Shown in pieces: positions 28,917 through 37,928 of a stretch of DNA of 64,000 nt. This DNA is from Leucothrix pacifica. GTDB taxonomy: Bacteria; Pseudomonadota; Gammaproteobacteria; Thiotrichales; Thiotrichaceae. Within the stretch, counting starts at the first letter, position 1. Every line of letters begins with the position of its first letter. The notes beneath the pieces are model-generated. The model ran no database searches. It had not been told where the DNA came from and was given only the letters and a program-made list of their open reading frames with translations. Location: assembly GCF_003172875.1 (NCBI RefSeq), contig NZ_QGKM01000008.1, positions 1 through 64,000 on the forward strand, given 5' to 3'. The translations under genes were made by a program, and so were the position numbers.

Positions 28917-30347
28917 TTAGTAGGGGAGAGGAGCGCCAAGCTCACGCAATGCTGCACTGGCATTTACAAGGCCATGGCCGAAAGCATCGTCCCGTCCTCT
29001 TCTGCCCAGATCATAGGCAGTCCTGCTTAGCTGATTTGGCGAATAACCTCGGCGATATGACTTGAGGAGCGCCATGACACCTGAGATGTGAGCCGCAGCC
29101 ATAGAGGTTCCCGTAGAAATTTGATATTTCCCGTTTGGAGCTGTTGTCAGAACGCCAACACCAGGAGCCGCGATATCAATGAACCGTCCCCGGTCAGCAA
29201 ATTTGAATAAGCGCTGGTGCCTGTCTACTGCAGTGACCCCTACCACTCCATCGATGACGGCAGGATAAACGCTGCTTCCAATGCGTCCCTTGTTGCCACC
29301 TGCTGCTACAACAGTAATGTTTCTGCGAACCGCAGCACGCACGATTTGTTCTACGAACTTATCGCGGCCACCCGTGAAACTAAGATTCAGTACATCAACG
29401 TTACGCTCAATACAATAAGCGATAGCTGCAACGATATCGGCTGATGTGCCACGCAGGTTTTTAGGGTGTCCGGGCTGTGAAGAGAAGGCGCTGACTGATA
29501 ATAACTTTGCTTCAGGTGCTACTCCAATTTGCGGGTTTTTGCTGACCAAAATTCCTGCTATTGATGTGCCGTGCACTTTGCTCTCAACTGTTTTAGGGTC
29601 AACAATCACGTGTTGTTCTATGTTGGAGCCACGTAGAGTTGGGTGGTTTCGGTCAACCGGAGTGTCTACTAAACCAATCACAACACCACGGCCACGTGAA
29701 ATCGTTTGTGCTCGGCCGATGCCGGTTTGCGCAAGTGGATAATTAAGTGTAGGTGTTGCTACCGTATTTGCTGCCAGAGTAAAGAAGTTGTTAGTTGTAG
29801 CACTAAACTGTTTTTGAGCCTTATTAATGATGTCTTGCAGCTCAAGAGGGTTTTGTCCCTGAGTGTCAGCAACCACAACACTTTTTCTCAGTGCACCGAT
29901 TGCCATGCCACCTTTACGTTTGAGGTTATATTTTTTGGTGACTGCCTCTACTTGTTGACGCGTCATACCAAAATCATATACCAGTAAAAGCTCATCCTTC
30001 ACGAAATCTGATCGCTTTGGGGGAGCTGGTTTCGGTGTTTGTTTGACGCGTGCAGGCGGTGGAGCCACTGTCATCGGAGGAGCAATTTGATATGTTGGTA
30101 GCAGTCCGTAACCGTAGTAGCGAATGTTATTACGAAGCTGAGGCTTGCTAAGGCGGAGTGGGCCAGCCTTAGCATTCAATGGTTTTGGTACGAATACCTG
30201 ATGCCTGTGAATAGAGCCGTTGTTATGAGCAAACGAAGTTGAAAAAAAACAGCAGATACCTAACGATAAGGCACCTGTTATCATCCGATTACTGAGGCGT
30301 TTCTTCCCCAATGAACCAGATTGTTCCGTGTTTCTTCGACAACTCAT
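28917..30347 (-). CDS. Exported S8 (subtilisin-like) serine protease
   Basis: A protein of 476 residues with an N-terminal signal peptide (hydrophobic stretch LSLGICCFFSTSFA) and a proline-rich segment around 85-112. A prodomain-like region follows to about 200. The catalytic triad is Asp228 (GLVDTPVDRNHPTL), His259 (VHGTSIAGI) and Ser415 (GTSMAAAHISG), with the oxyanion Asn352 in AAGGNKG. The ATG at 30347 has GAGGAACTG upstream and overlaps the anti-sigma gene by 59 bases; ATG at 30284 is an alternative. Its place third in an ECF operon suggests the sigma factor controls its production. Confidence 0.92.
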   Translation of the reverse strand: MSCRRNTEQSGSLGKKRLSNRMITGALSLGICCFFSTSFAHNNGSIHRHQVFVPKPLNAKAGPLRLSKPQLRNNIRYYGYGLLPTYQIAPPMTVAPPPARVKQTPKPAPPKRSDFVKDELLLVYDFGMTRQQVEAVTKKYNLKRKGGMAIGALRKSVVVADTQGQNPLELQDIINKAQKQFSATTNNFFTLAANTVATPTLNYPLAQTGIGRAQTISRGRGVVIGLVDTPVDRNHPTLRGSNIEQHVIVDPKTVESKVHGTSIAGILVSKNPQIGVAPEAKLLSVSAFSSQPGHPKNLRGTSADIVAAIAYCIERNVDVLNLSFTGGRDKFVEQIVRAAVRRNITVVAAGGNKGRIGSSVYPAVIDGVVGVTAVDRHQRLFKFADRGRFIDIAAPGVGVLTTAPNGKYQISTGTSMAAAHISGVMALLKSYRRGYSPNQLSRTAYDLGRRGRDDAFGHGLVNASAALRELGAPLPY

Positions 30348-31047
30348 GCTTCAGTTCCTCAATTTCCTGCTCAGATAGCTTTTTATTAACGCGAACACGA
30401 TAGTAACCATGACTATCGGGTAAGAACTTAACTTCTACATTGTCACCAATTATCTCATCAAAACCGGCTGCGTTGAAATGAGAATTCATTCCAATGAGCA
30501 ATACCATTTGGCCTGATGGTGCAGATGCTACAGAAGGTTGTTCTACTGCCTGAGTATCGTGGCTCGCCAGACCGTATGAGGATCTCCCCTCGTGGTCAAT
30601 GTTATCAGACGGAACAATAAAGAGCACTAACAGAGCAAGTTGCACAACCGTAAGTGCTGCGAAGACTGCATAAGTAAAGCTTCGCGAGTTGCCCGATAAT
30701 AGCTCATCAAGATAGTCTTTAATCTGAGCGAAGACACTTGCCTTTTTGGTTACTACGGCTGGTGTTTCTTGTTCTTGGGTAGCCACAGGAGCAGCTTGCT
30801 CTAACCCATCCAGTTTGGCTAATACACTATCGAGACGTGCCGTAGGATCTTCAAATATAGATCCGTTCATAAGTGTCTTATCTGCTTGCACACTTCTCAT
30901 CATTTTTTCTTCAGCCACTGACACTTCTTTGAGGGAAGGGTCATTCACCAGCGCTTCTTCTACAAGTGTGTTTACTTCGTCAGTTAGCTTGCCAAGGTGG
31001 TACCAAGGCAACAAATTTATGACTTCTTGTTTTAAATTGTTGTTCAT
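30289..31047 (-). CDS. Membrane-anchored anti-sigma-like protein
   Basis: A protein of 252 residues. The N-terminal INLLPWYHLGKLTDEVNTLV resembles the anti-sigma domain found next to ECF factors. It lacks the HxxxCxxC zinc motif. One membrane helix (FTYAVFAALTVVQLALLVLF, about residues 123-145) separates it from an extracytoplasmic segment. That segment ends in a small region with VNKKLSEQEIEELKHELSKK that may fold like an alpha/beta protein-binding module. Its position right after the sigma gene (11 bases) and before the protease supports an anti-sigma role. The signal it senses is unknown. Confidence 0.8.
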   Translation of the reverse strand: MNNNLKQEVINLLPWYHLGKLTDEVNTLVEEALVNDPSLKEVSVAEEKMMRSVQADKTLMNGSIFEDPTARLDSVLAKLDGLEQAAPVATQEQETPAVVTKKASVFAQIKDYLDELLSGNSRSFTYAVFAALTVVQLALLVLFIVPSDNIDHEGRSSYGLASHDTQAVEQPSVASAPSGQMVLLIGMNSHFNAAGFDEIIGDNVEVKFLPDSHGYYRVRVNKKLSEQEIEELKHELSKKHGTIWFIGEETPQ

Positions 31048-31058
31048 AATAATGCGAC

Positions 31059-31655
31059 CTAGAGCATCTCAGAATGGCTGAGAATCTCTTTCAAATGCTT
31101 TCTTGCATAAAACATGCGAGTTTTTACAGTTCCTTCAGAAATATCCAGAGCAATAGAAACTTCACGGACAGATAGCTCTTTGAAATACACCAGTTCTAAA
31201 ACTTCGCGGTGCTTATCACTGAGCTGTCCCATCTGTTTAACAAGCGATGAGTTCGCTTGGCTTAGCTCTAATTCTTCATCAGGTCGTAAAGCAGTGTCTT
31301 CCATGTTCATGGCTATTGAGTCGTCTTCAAGGAGTATTTCCTTGTTCTTACGCAAATAGCCAATCAGACGGAAACGCATTATGGAATACATCCACGTCGA
31401 TGGTAACGACTTGCCAGCAAAGTTACCTGCTGACTTCCAAATCTCAATCATCGCTTCATCAACAATATCTGCGGCCAGCGCAACATCGTTTTGTAACACT
31501 CTGGTACAGTACTTGAGGAACCGTGGTTGATACTTTAGATAGAGCGTTGAAAATGCATCTCGATCGCCTGCCTGAATCTGCTTTAGGAGTTGCGCATCTT
31601 CCGAACGGTCATCCTGCCCGGGCTTGGTGCTATCTTTCTTCAACACTGCTTTCAT
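31059..31655 (-). CDS. ECF sigma factor
   Basis: A protein of 198 residues. Region 2 (about 38-105) shows DAFSTLYLKYQPRFLKYCTR, DIVDEAMIEIWKSAGNF and STWMYSIMRFRLIGYLRK. Region 4 (about 135-190) shows LSDKHREVLELVYFKELSVR then ISEGTVKTRMFYARKHLKE. It is the first gene of a sigma / anti-sigma / subtilase operon. Self-activation from the upstream region 31656-31800 is likely, but I could not define the promoter. Confidence 0.94.
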   Translation of the reverse strand: MKAVLKKDSTKPGQDDRSEDAQLLKQIQAGDRDAFSTLYLKYQPRFLKYCTRVLQNDVALAADIVDEAMIEIWKSAGNFAGKSLPSTWMYSIMRFRLIGYLRKNKEILLEDDSIAMNMEDTALRPDEELELSQANSSLVKQMGQLSDKHREVLELVYFKELSVREVSIALDISEGTVKTRMFYARKHLKEILSHSEML

Positions 31656-32036
31656 GGAGGTAGTCGTTATAGGATGTGATTAAGTTCATTTTATTGCGAA
31701 ACCTTCTTAAATAGTTTGTATTGCAATGGTGCCCACTAATCTAAGAAGTGATGGCCTCAATTCGTACAGATTCTGCATTAAGCCATAGCTCCCCAAAATA
31801 ATAAAAAATAATTTAACATATTTTTGAACCGAAAAATTACTAGTAGCTACTTAAAGGCCAAATCAGGCAGATAATGTGTTCTGCAACAGATGTCTAAACC
31901 ATAGCATCTTACCTATTTCTTTATCGGATGAATATACAAGCTCCCTCGCAACTTTAAGCGGACCTCTGGTCCGCTTTTTTTTTTGTGTTTGGAGCGACTA
32001 CAATTGCCGCTCTTCTAACAGTATTCAGGGTCCGGC
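31656..32036. other. Intergenic region between ECF operon and gshB, with an orphan terminator
   Basis: 381 bases with no credible protein gene. The left part should hold the promoter of the divergent ECF operon. The right part holds a strong plus-strand terminator (31957-31984) with no gene before it, so either a small RNA lies here or the hairpin attenuates gshB. Confidence 0.5.
31957..31984 (+). terminator. Orphan terminator or attenuator before gshB
   Basis: A perfect 8-bp stem AGCGGACC (31957-31964) with GGTCCGCT (31968-31975), a 3-base loop and a long T run. It sits 53 bases before the gshB start. Confidence 0.85.
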
Positions 32037-33002
32037 ATGCCAAAACCAATCATCAGAATCGGGGTCGTGATGGATCCGATTGAGTCAATCAAGCCCTATA
32101 AAGACAGTTCCTTTGCCATGATGCTGGAAGCACAGCGAAGAGGTTGGGAGGTTCATTATATACTGCAGTCCGGTATATATAATGAGGGTGGCATTGTTTA
32201 CTGCAACAGCAAGACTGTTCACTTAACGGATGATAATGATCACTGGTTTGACTTTAAAGACGACCATACACTCCCGATGGGAGAGTTGGACTGCGTGATC
32301 ATGCGTAAGGATCCTCCGTTTGACATGGAGTACATTTACAGTACTTATCTATTAGAGTTGGCCGAGCTGCAAGGCTGCTTGGTATTGAATCGCCCAGCAA
32401 GTATTCGCGGTGCAAACGAAAAGTTTTTTACCACCTGGTTTGCGGACTATGCGCCCGAGACGTTGGTGACGCGTGATATGGCTCTGATAAAAGCCTTCCA
32501 CGAAAAACATAAGCGGATTGTAGTGAAACCTCTGGATGGGATGGGTGGTTCTATGATCTTCCAAATCCGCGAAGGAGATCAGAACCGCAGCGTTATTATT
32601 GAGACCTTAACTGATCATGGAAAGGTAACGGCCATGGCGCAGCGTTTTTTACCTGAATTCAAAGAGGGTGATAAGCGAATTTTACTCATAGACGGCGAAC
32701 CATTTGACTATGCGCTTGCCAGAATACCTGCAGCAGGTGAAAGTCGCGGAAATCTAGCTGCCGGTGCAACCTCAAAAGGTGTCTCGTTGACTGAGCGGGA
32801 TCGTGAGATTTGTGCGGCAGTGGGGCCGACTTTAAAAGAGATGGGCTTAGTGTTTGTTGGTTTGGATGTCATTGGTGATTACATGACTGAAATTAATGTG
32901 ACTAGTCCAACTTGTATACGAGAGTTAGATGCCATTTACTCGGCAAATATTGCAGGACTATTAATGGATGCTATTGAAACAAAATTGGAGAAAGCAGCAT
33001 GA
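32037..33002 (+). CDS. gshB: Glutathione synthase
   Basis: The ATP-grasp ligase joining gamma-glutamylcysteine and glycine in the cytoplasm. It has 321 residues, close to the E. coli enzyme. Signatures include IGVVMDPIESIKPYKDSSFA at the N-terminus, MRKDPPFDMEYIYSTYLLE, VVKPLDGMGGSMIF for ATP binding and DVIGDYMTEINVTSPTCIRE for metal binding. The next gene overlaps its stop by 4 bases. Confidence 0.98.
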   Translation: MPKPIIRIGVVMDPIESIKPYKDSSFAMMLEAQRRGWEVHYILQSGIYNEGGIVYCNSKTVHLTDDNDHWFDFKDDHTLPMGELDCVIMRKDPPFDMEYIYSTYLLELAELQGCLVLNRPASIRGANEKFFTTWFADYAPETLVTRDMALIKAFHEKHKRIVVKPLDGMGGSMIFQIREGDQNRSVIIETLTDHGKVTAMAQRFLPEFKEGDKRILLIDGEPFDYALARIPAAGESRGNLAAGATSKGVSLTERDREICAAVGPTLKEMGLVFVGLDVIGDYMTEINVTSPTCIRELDAIYSANIAGLLMDAIETKLEKAA

Positions 33003-33424
33003 AGGCTCGCGTTAAATGGTTAGATCACATGAGTTTTGTCGGCGAGTCAGATAGCGGACACTCGGTGGTTATGGATGGTGCACCAGAGTCTGGTGGTCGT
33101 AATCTCGGCGTTCGGCCAATGGAGATGCTATTGCTGGGGTTAGGCGGGTGCTCTTCCTTTGATGTGGTGATGATTTTGCAAAAAGCTCGCCAAGCAATTA
33201 CTAATTGTGAGGTTGAAATCACCGCTGAGCGTGCCGATACTGAACCAAAGGTATTTACCAATATCCACCTCCATTTTATTGTCGAAGGCAATGATTTGGC
33301 GGATGCGCGGGTGGCAAGAGCGGTCAGCCTGTCTGCTGAAAAGTATTGCTCAGCGGCGAAGATGCTGGAGAAAGTAGCGACAATTACGCATGACTATGAA
33401 GTTAGGCGACCAGCGACGAATTAG
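32999..33424 (+). CDS. OsmC-family protein (YhfA-like)
   Basis: A protein of 141 residues in the OsmC/Ohr fold, translationally coupled to gshB (ATGA). Conserved stretches are RPMEMLLLGLGGCSSFDVV, with the first cysteine near residue 51, and LSAEKYCSAAKMLEKVATI, with the second near residue 114. Ohr/OsmC proteins use such a cysteine pair to reduce organic hydroperoxides; YhfA relatives are less well characterised. Pairing with glutathione synthase fits a thiol-redox role. Confidence 0.92.
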   Translation: MKARVKWLDHMSFVGESDSGHSVVMDGAPESGGRNLGVRPMEMLLLGLGGCSSFDVVMILQKARQAITNCEVEITAERADTEPKVFTNIHLHFIVEGNDLADARVARAVSLSAEKYCSAAKMLEKVATITHDYEVRRPATN

Positions 33425-33617
33425 TCTGAAACAGCTATAAAGCGTGGCTGCTCTTTGTGATTGCTAGATTAAAGTTTGCACTATAAACGCTTTTCATTGG
33501 AGCTTTACACAAGGAATTGCTATCTTAAGCAAAGCTATGATTGGGTTTATTGCTAATATTTAAGGGGTGTTTACCGATATTTTCACTGGTCACCCTTTAT
33601 GTAAGGAACATGATTCT

Positions 33618-34145
33618 ATGGAATTACTGACACAGTCAGAACATCATTCAAAATTGCTGGAAACGCTTTATCCGGAGATTAAACGTCTGGCTGCGATACA
33701 GATGTCGCGGGAGCGTTCAAATCATACCTTATGCCCAACCGCATTAGTGAATGAGGCCTATCTGAAGATGAGCGCCGAAGAAAGTATGGTGTTCAACGAC
33801 AAACAGCACTTTTTAGCGGTTTGCGGGAATTGTGTCAGGCAAATATTGGTATCACACGCCCGCACTAAAAATGCTGCAAAAAGAGGCGGTGGGCAGGTAC
33901 CTGTTACATTAATTGAAGGTGTTGATGACTTTCAGGCAGAAACCGACATGGATGTGTTGTTGCTTGATGAGCTTTTGACAAAGCTGGAAACGCTCGATGC
34001 ACTTCAGGTGAAAGTGGTTGAGTTACGTTTCTTCTCAGGCATGAGTAATGAAGAAATTTCGGATGTTCTGGAAGTATCCCTATCAACGGTAAAGCGCAAA
34101 TGGACTATGGCTAAAGCATGGCTGTTCAAGGAAATGAACCGGTAG
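33618..34145 (+). CDS. ECF-type sigma factor, TIGR02999 group
   Basis: A protein of 175 residues from the ATG at 33618 (MELLTQSEHH), with AAGGA upstream; the frame can be read from 33567. The region LYPEIKRLAAIQMSRERSNH, TLCPTALVNEAYLKM and HFLAVCGNCVRQILVSHART are typical of the TIGR02999 ECF group, which often pairs with Ser/Thr kinases. Region 4 is VVELRFFSGMSNEEISDVLE then VSLSTVKRKWTMAKAWL. The kinase gene starts inside its last 28 bases, so the two are co-translated. Control by phosphorylation instead of a classical anti-sigma is expected by family analogy. Confidence 0.9.
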   Translation: MELLTQSEHHSKLLETLYPEIKRLAAIQMSRERSNHTLCPTALVNEAYLKMSAEESMVFNDKQHFLAVCGNCVRQILVSHARTKNAAKRGGGQVPVTLIEGVDDFQAETDMDVLLLDELLTKLETLDALQVKVVELRFFSGMSNEEISDVLEVSLSTVKRKWTMAKAWLFKEMNR

Positions 34146-36466
34146 ATCCCGGTTATTTCGCCGAAGTCGAGGATCTATTCTTTGATGCGCTGGAACTCCC
34201 CCCTAACCAGCGTCAAACCTGGCTTCAGGAAAAGTGCCAGGATCGGCAGGAAATCTATACGGAAGTTCAAACCCTGCTTGAAGCGCATGTCTCTTCAGAG
34301 GAATTCCTGTCCGAGTCTCCAGACCTCACTGGGATTGCTGCTTGTCCGGATCTTTCAGGTCGTCGCCTTGGCAGTTATCAGGTGGACACTGAAATTGCCA
34401 AAGGCGGAATGGGGCGTATCTATTCTGCTGACCGTGTCGATGGTGAATATGAACAGCGAGTGGCTATCAAAGTTGTCGAGCTGGGTAACATTGAAGCCGA
34501 ACTTTTTCGTCGTGAAAGACAAACATTAGCAAATCTCGGACATCCCAATATCGTGACCTTGCTGGATGGCGGAACGCTGGAAGAAGGTTTTCCCTATTTG
34601 GTGATGGAGCTTGTCGATGGTCAAGCAATCGATCAGTACAATATTTCACATGCGTTAGATCGTGAAGCGCTAATTACATTATTCTGTACTTTATGTGAAG
34701 TGGTAAGCCGGGCGCATCAGCAGGGTGTAATTCATTGTGACTTAAAGCCTGCAAATATTCTTGTGACAGAGCGCGGTATTCTAAAATTACTGGATTTTGG
34801 AATCTCGCAAACCTTAATCAAAACGCAAGATAGTCAGAATGATTCAATACAATCCCAGGCGTTAACGCCGGAATATGCCAGCCCTCAAAGACAAGCGCAT
34901 AAAGTCCCACATGTCACCGATGATATTTATAGTTTAGGTATTATTTTGGGACAGTTGCTGATTGGTGAAAGCTTGCCAAGAGTAGCAACGGAATTATTGG
35001 TTAAGAAGAAATACAAGAAGATTGATATAGAGCAAATGCTTCAGCTGGTGCCTTCTCACGAGTTGAGGATGGTTATCAAAAAAGCCACGGATGATGAGCC
35101 TGAGAACCGCTACCAAACCGCAAACTTATTGGCTGCTGATTTACAAAATTTCTTACAAAATAAACCTGTAGAAGCAGTTAGTGGGGGGAAGAACTGGCAG
35201 CTTTATACGTTCTACAAAAATATAACCAGAAACCGGAATTTCTGGGCAGTAGTGACTGTCTGCGTTGCATTATTAATTGTGGCGTACTTTTGGAATCAAA
35301 AGAATCTCAATGAGGCTCAAAGTGAGGCAGCAGCGCGGGCTAAGAAGGTAACGACTGACTTGGCTGAGGTACTTTCCCGGACTCAGCCGTCTATCGATGT
35401 ACAGGCTGAACTGACCGGTCTGACCATTCAAAATATCGAAAAGGTTATCGTGGGGTCGCCAGGGAATATTCCCGCGATTCATGCCTTGTCAGAACGTTTA
35501 GTCCGACTTGGCCAGCTTGAAGGGCATCCTTTATACCTTAATCGTGGTAATCGGGAAGATGCAGCGTCTTACCTAAAACAGGCTGAAGTCAGGCTCGAAG
35601 GCCTGTTACAGTTAGTCGAAGAAGGTGAGGCGGATTTCTCTATTGTTCAGGATGATGAGGTCAATGAAGATGTGCTGGCCTATGATTTGTTGCGGGTTAA
35701 GCGCTTGATCGCTGAGTTAGGGCTTTATTCAGGCGACCGGGTAGAGTCAATCGGGCAGATGGTATCTCTGGAGTCGGAATTTAATGCGCGTCAGTTTAAT
35801 TTAGAGAGTCGCAAGCAAGTGTTAACCCATATGCATGATTTACTAGCATGGGCCAACTTTAATCTGCGGATTAAAAAATACGATCGCACAACTGAGTATT
35901 TGGAGCGGGCAGAGAGTTATACCGGCAAAGTAGAGACATTGAAAACGGGGGGTACTACACCCTCTGGTGATGATGGTATCGATGAGTCTACGCTTAGCAA
36001 GAAGGAGCTTGAGAAATTAAAGCAGAGCCGTAAAGAGGCAAGGCGTATAGAGAGGGAGCAAATTGAGTCCCTGAAGGATGCCAGATACCTAAAAGCATTA
36101 AGTGAGGAACACAGGGGGCATATTGCCTTCCTTAGTAATGATTTCCAGACCGCAGAGCGACACTATAACTCTGTCGGTGAGCCAACATTGGTTGATATTC
36201 GTCTTACGCCCTTGCATGGCAGAATCAATTCAATTCAGGCGTGCATAGCCTTGAAAACAAATCAGCCTGATCGTGCTGAGGCGTTGTACAACCAGATAAA
36301 GCAACGATATGAGGCGCTCATTTATGCGCACCCCGGCTCAGAGCGCCATAAGTTCCGTTTACAGCGCCTGACAGATAAGACGTTGTCACTCGAAGAGCAG
36401 CTGGGTTGTGATGATCCAATGTCGTCGATGTTCCCATTACGAAAATTACCCCCAAGTACAGATTAA
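34118..36466 (+). CDS. Membrane Ser/Thr protein kinase with TPR-like extracytoplasmic region
   Basis: A protein of 782 residues. The kinase domain is at about 88-345: a glycine loop (IAKGGMGRIYSA), the lysine of VAIKVV, the catalytic loop IHCDLKPANIL and DFGIS. The catalytic loop has HCD rather than HRD, so this is a non-RD kinase. ALTPEYASPQ is the activation-segment end and YSLGIILGQLL follows. One membrane helix (FWAVVTVCVALLIVAYFW, about 374-391) leads to a long helical outer part with charged, TPR-like segments to the C-terminus. It is coupled to the ECF gene and probably controls it. The DUF4360 genes downstream are candidate targets. Confidence 0.92.
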   Translation: MAVQGNEPVDPGYFAEVEDLFFDALELPPNQRQTWLQEKCQDRQEIYTEVQTLLEAHVSSEEFLSESPDLTGIAACPDLSGRRLGSYQVDTEIAKGGMGRIYSADRVDGEYEQRVAIKVVELGNIEAELFRRERQTLANLGHPNIVTLLDGGTLEEGFPYLVMELVDGQAIDQYNISHALDREALITLFCTLCEVVSRAHQQGVIHCDLKPANILVTERGILKLLDFGISQTLIKTQDSQNDSIQSQALTPEYASPQRQAHKVPHVTDDIYSLGIILGQLLIGESLPRVATELLVKKKYKKIDIEQMLQLVPSHELRMVIKKATDDEPENRYQTANLLAADLQNFLQNKPVEAVSGGKNWQLYTFYKNITRNRNFWAVVTVCVALLIVAYFWNQKNLNEAQSEAAARAKKVTTDLAEVLSRTQPSIDVQAELTGLTIQNIEKVIVGSPGNIPAIHALSERLVRLGQLEGHPLYLNRGNREDAASYLKQAEVRLEGLLQLVEEGEADFSIVQDDEVNEDVLAYDLLRVKRLIAELGLYSGDRVESIGQMVSLESEFNARQFNLESRKQVLTHMHDLLAWANFNLRIKKYDRTTEYLERAESYTGKVETLKTGGTTPSGDDGIDESTLSKKELEKLKQSRKEARRIEREQIESLKDARYLKALSEEHRGHIAFLSNDFQTAERHYNSVGEPTLVDIRLTPLHGRINSIQACIALKTNQPDRAEALYNQIKQRYEALIYAHPGSERHKFRLQRLTDKTLSLEEQLGCDDPMSSMFPLRKLPPSTD

Positions 36467-36642
36467 TAGTTTGCTTAGTGTAAGTGTTGTTCGTCAGGTT
36501 TCTTGTCGCAAGTTTCAGAAATATAAGAACTTTTTTTATTGCTCGTTTGTCTGAGCTTTTATGCCGCTGAGCTGCATGTAAAATTTATCAAGGTAGTTCA
36601 GCGCATACCCTAGTCAGGTACTACACTCAGAGAGGTTTGTTT

Positions 36643-37272
36643 ATGAAATGGTTTTTAGCCCTGTTTAGCTGCATATCATTAGTCGCCTGTAATAGTGGTG
36701 GTTCTAAAAAGGAATTACCGTTTTCTGATATTTCGATTAACAGTGCTACCTTCTCTGGTGTCGGATGCCCCGGTGACGATGATGACTATCTTATATCCGC
36801 GGATAAAAAAGTCATTACTTTGTTACTCGGTGACTATCGGGCAGAAGCCGGATACGGTACGGCGGTCAATTCAAGCCGTGTCACGTGTAATATGGCAATA
36901 TCACTGGATGTCCCAATGGGCTACCGTGTGATGTTGTTAGATGCAGATTTTCGGGGGAATGTGTCACTTCCGGATGTCGGTTCCTTTGCAGAGTTTAAAC
37001 GGGAGTATTTCTTTGCAGATGGTTCTAGTCCCATCCTGACAGATCACTGGGATGGTGAGCTTTCTAATGAGAGTGTTCAAATATTCGACGGACTAGAGGA
37101 GTATGGTGGTCGCCTGTCTAACTGTGGTGAGGATGTCATTCTTCGTACTAATACATCACTGTACATATCAGTACCTGACGATGGTGATACCTCCGAGATT
37201 GCTATCGATTCACTTGATTTTAAAGGGCGAGCACAATTCGATTATCATTTAGATTATGTGGCTTGTGATTAG
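36643..37272 (+). CDS. DUF4360-type lipoprotein
   Basis: A protein of 209 residues from the ATG at 36643 (GAGAGG upstream); an in-frame TTG lies two codons earlier. A lipoprotein signal ends at SLVACNSGG. The mature part shows SGVGCPGDDDD, SSRVTCNMAISLDVPMG, LLDADFRGNVSLPD and a late SNCGEDVILRTNTSLYI, with conserved cysteines, matching DUF4360. The family is secreted and of unknown function. It shares this plan with the protein at 37929, so they are paralogues. Confidence 0.8.
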   Translation: MKWFLALFSCISLVACNSGGSKKELPFSDISINSATFSGVGCPGDDDDYLISADKKVITLLLGDYRAEAGYGTAVNSSRVTCNMAISLDVPMGYRVMLLDADFRGNVSLPDVGSFAEFKREYFFADGSSPILTDHWDGELSNESVQIFDGLEEYGGRLSNCGEDVILRTNTSLYISVPDDGDTSEIAIDSLDFKGRAQFDYHLDYVACD

Positions 37273-37571
37273 TTGTTTGGATTGGAATAATAAGTAAATT
37301 ATTTTCAGTGTCTTGAGCCTTTTTTTATTCTGTTTTCGCATAACAAACTAGTAGGGATGCAAAAGACCAATCAGTAATATTCCAGATAAGGATTTTTGGA
37401 GTATTCACAGAAGAAGCTTCAGTTGCTACCGACTCAGACAAGACAGACTCCCTCTGTTGAGCTGGGTGTAAACAGTGGTGCATCGCCACATAGGCAATTT
37501 TTGGCAGATTTATCCGCACAAACCCCGAGGAGCTCGTGGACTGTCTGCTCTAAGGCATAGGATGGCTTAAA
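37273..37571. other. Intergenic region between the DUF4360 gene and a small exported protein gene
   Basis: No gene, RNA or repeat is recognisable. The only longer frame (minus strand, 37325-37519) has no start signal or sequence pattern that supports it. Confidence 0.4.
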
Positions 37572-37877
37572 ATGAATACAAATAAATTTTTTGGACCTTT
37601 ATTAGTGGTTATGTTGTTGGCTTTTTCAGGGGCGGCATATGCTAATACGGCAATCAAAGGGCGCATTACGGCACTAAAAACGTCGATCAATGAGGCCTAT
37701 GGTGATTCACAAATTAATAAAAATGAACGCGACTCACTGTTAATTGAGTGGAATAAGTTGAACAAATTGTATACTACGTATGTCAAGGACAAAAAGTTAA
37801 GTCAATCAGAGACCGCTACATTAGATTCTAAGATAAAGAATTTTGATCTGAACCTTTTCAGGAAGAAATATGACTAA
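37572..37877 (+). CDS. Small exported helical protein of unknown function
   Basis: A protein of 101 residues with a Sec signal peptide (LLVVMLLAFSGAAYA, cleavage near residue 25). The mature part is about 75 charged residues with coiled-coil-like helices (LLIEWNKLNKLYTTYVKDKK). A segment DSQINKNERDSL is a possible calcium-like loop (D-x-Q-x-N). It lies between two DUF4360 paralogues on the same strand. Function unknown. Confidence 0.7.
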   Translation: MNTNKFFGPLLVVMLLAFSGAAYANTAIKGRITALKTSINEAYGDSQINKNERDSLLIEWNKLNKLYTTYVKDKKLSQSETATLDSKIKNFDLNLFRKKYD

Positions 37878-37928
37878 TATTCGAGCAAGGATCCGCAATA
37901 TCTAAAAAGTTTAAAACAGGGGGCTGCT

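Noticed and set aside
31700-31985. 6S RNA or tRNA-like gene
   Set aside because: No cloverleaf, T-loop or 6S-type long helix was seen; only the 3' hairpin is convincing.
37325-37519. 64-residue minus-strand frame between exported protein genes
   Set aside because: No start signal, no recognisable composition and no conserved motif.
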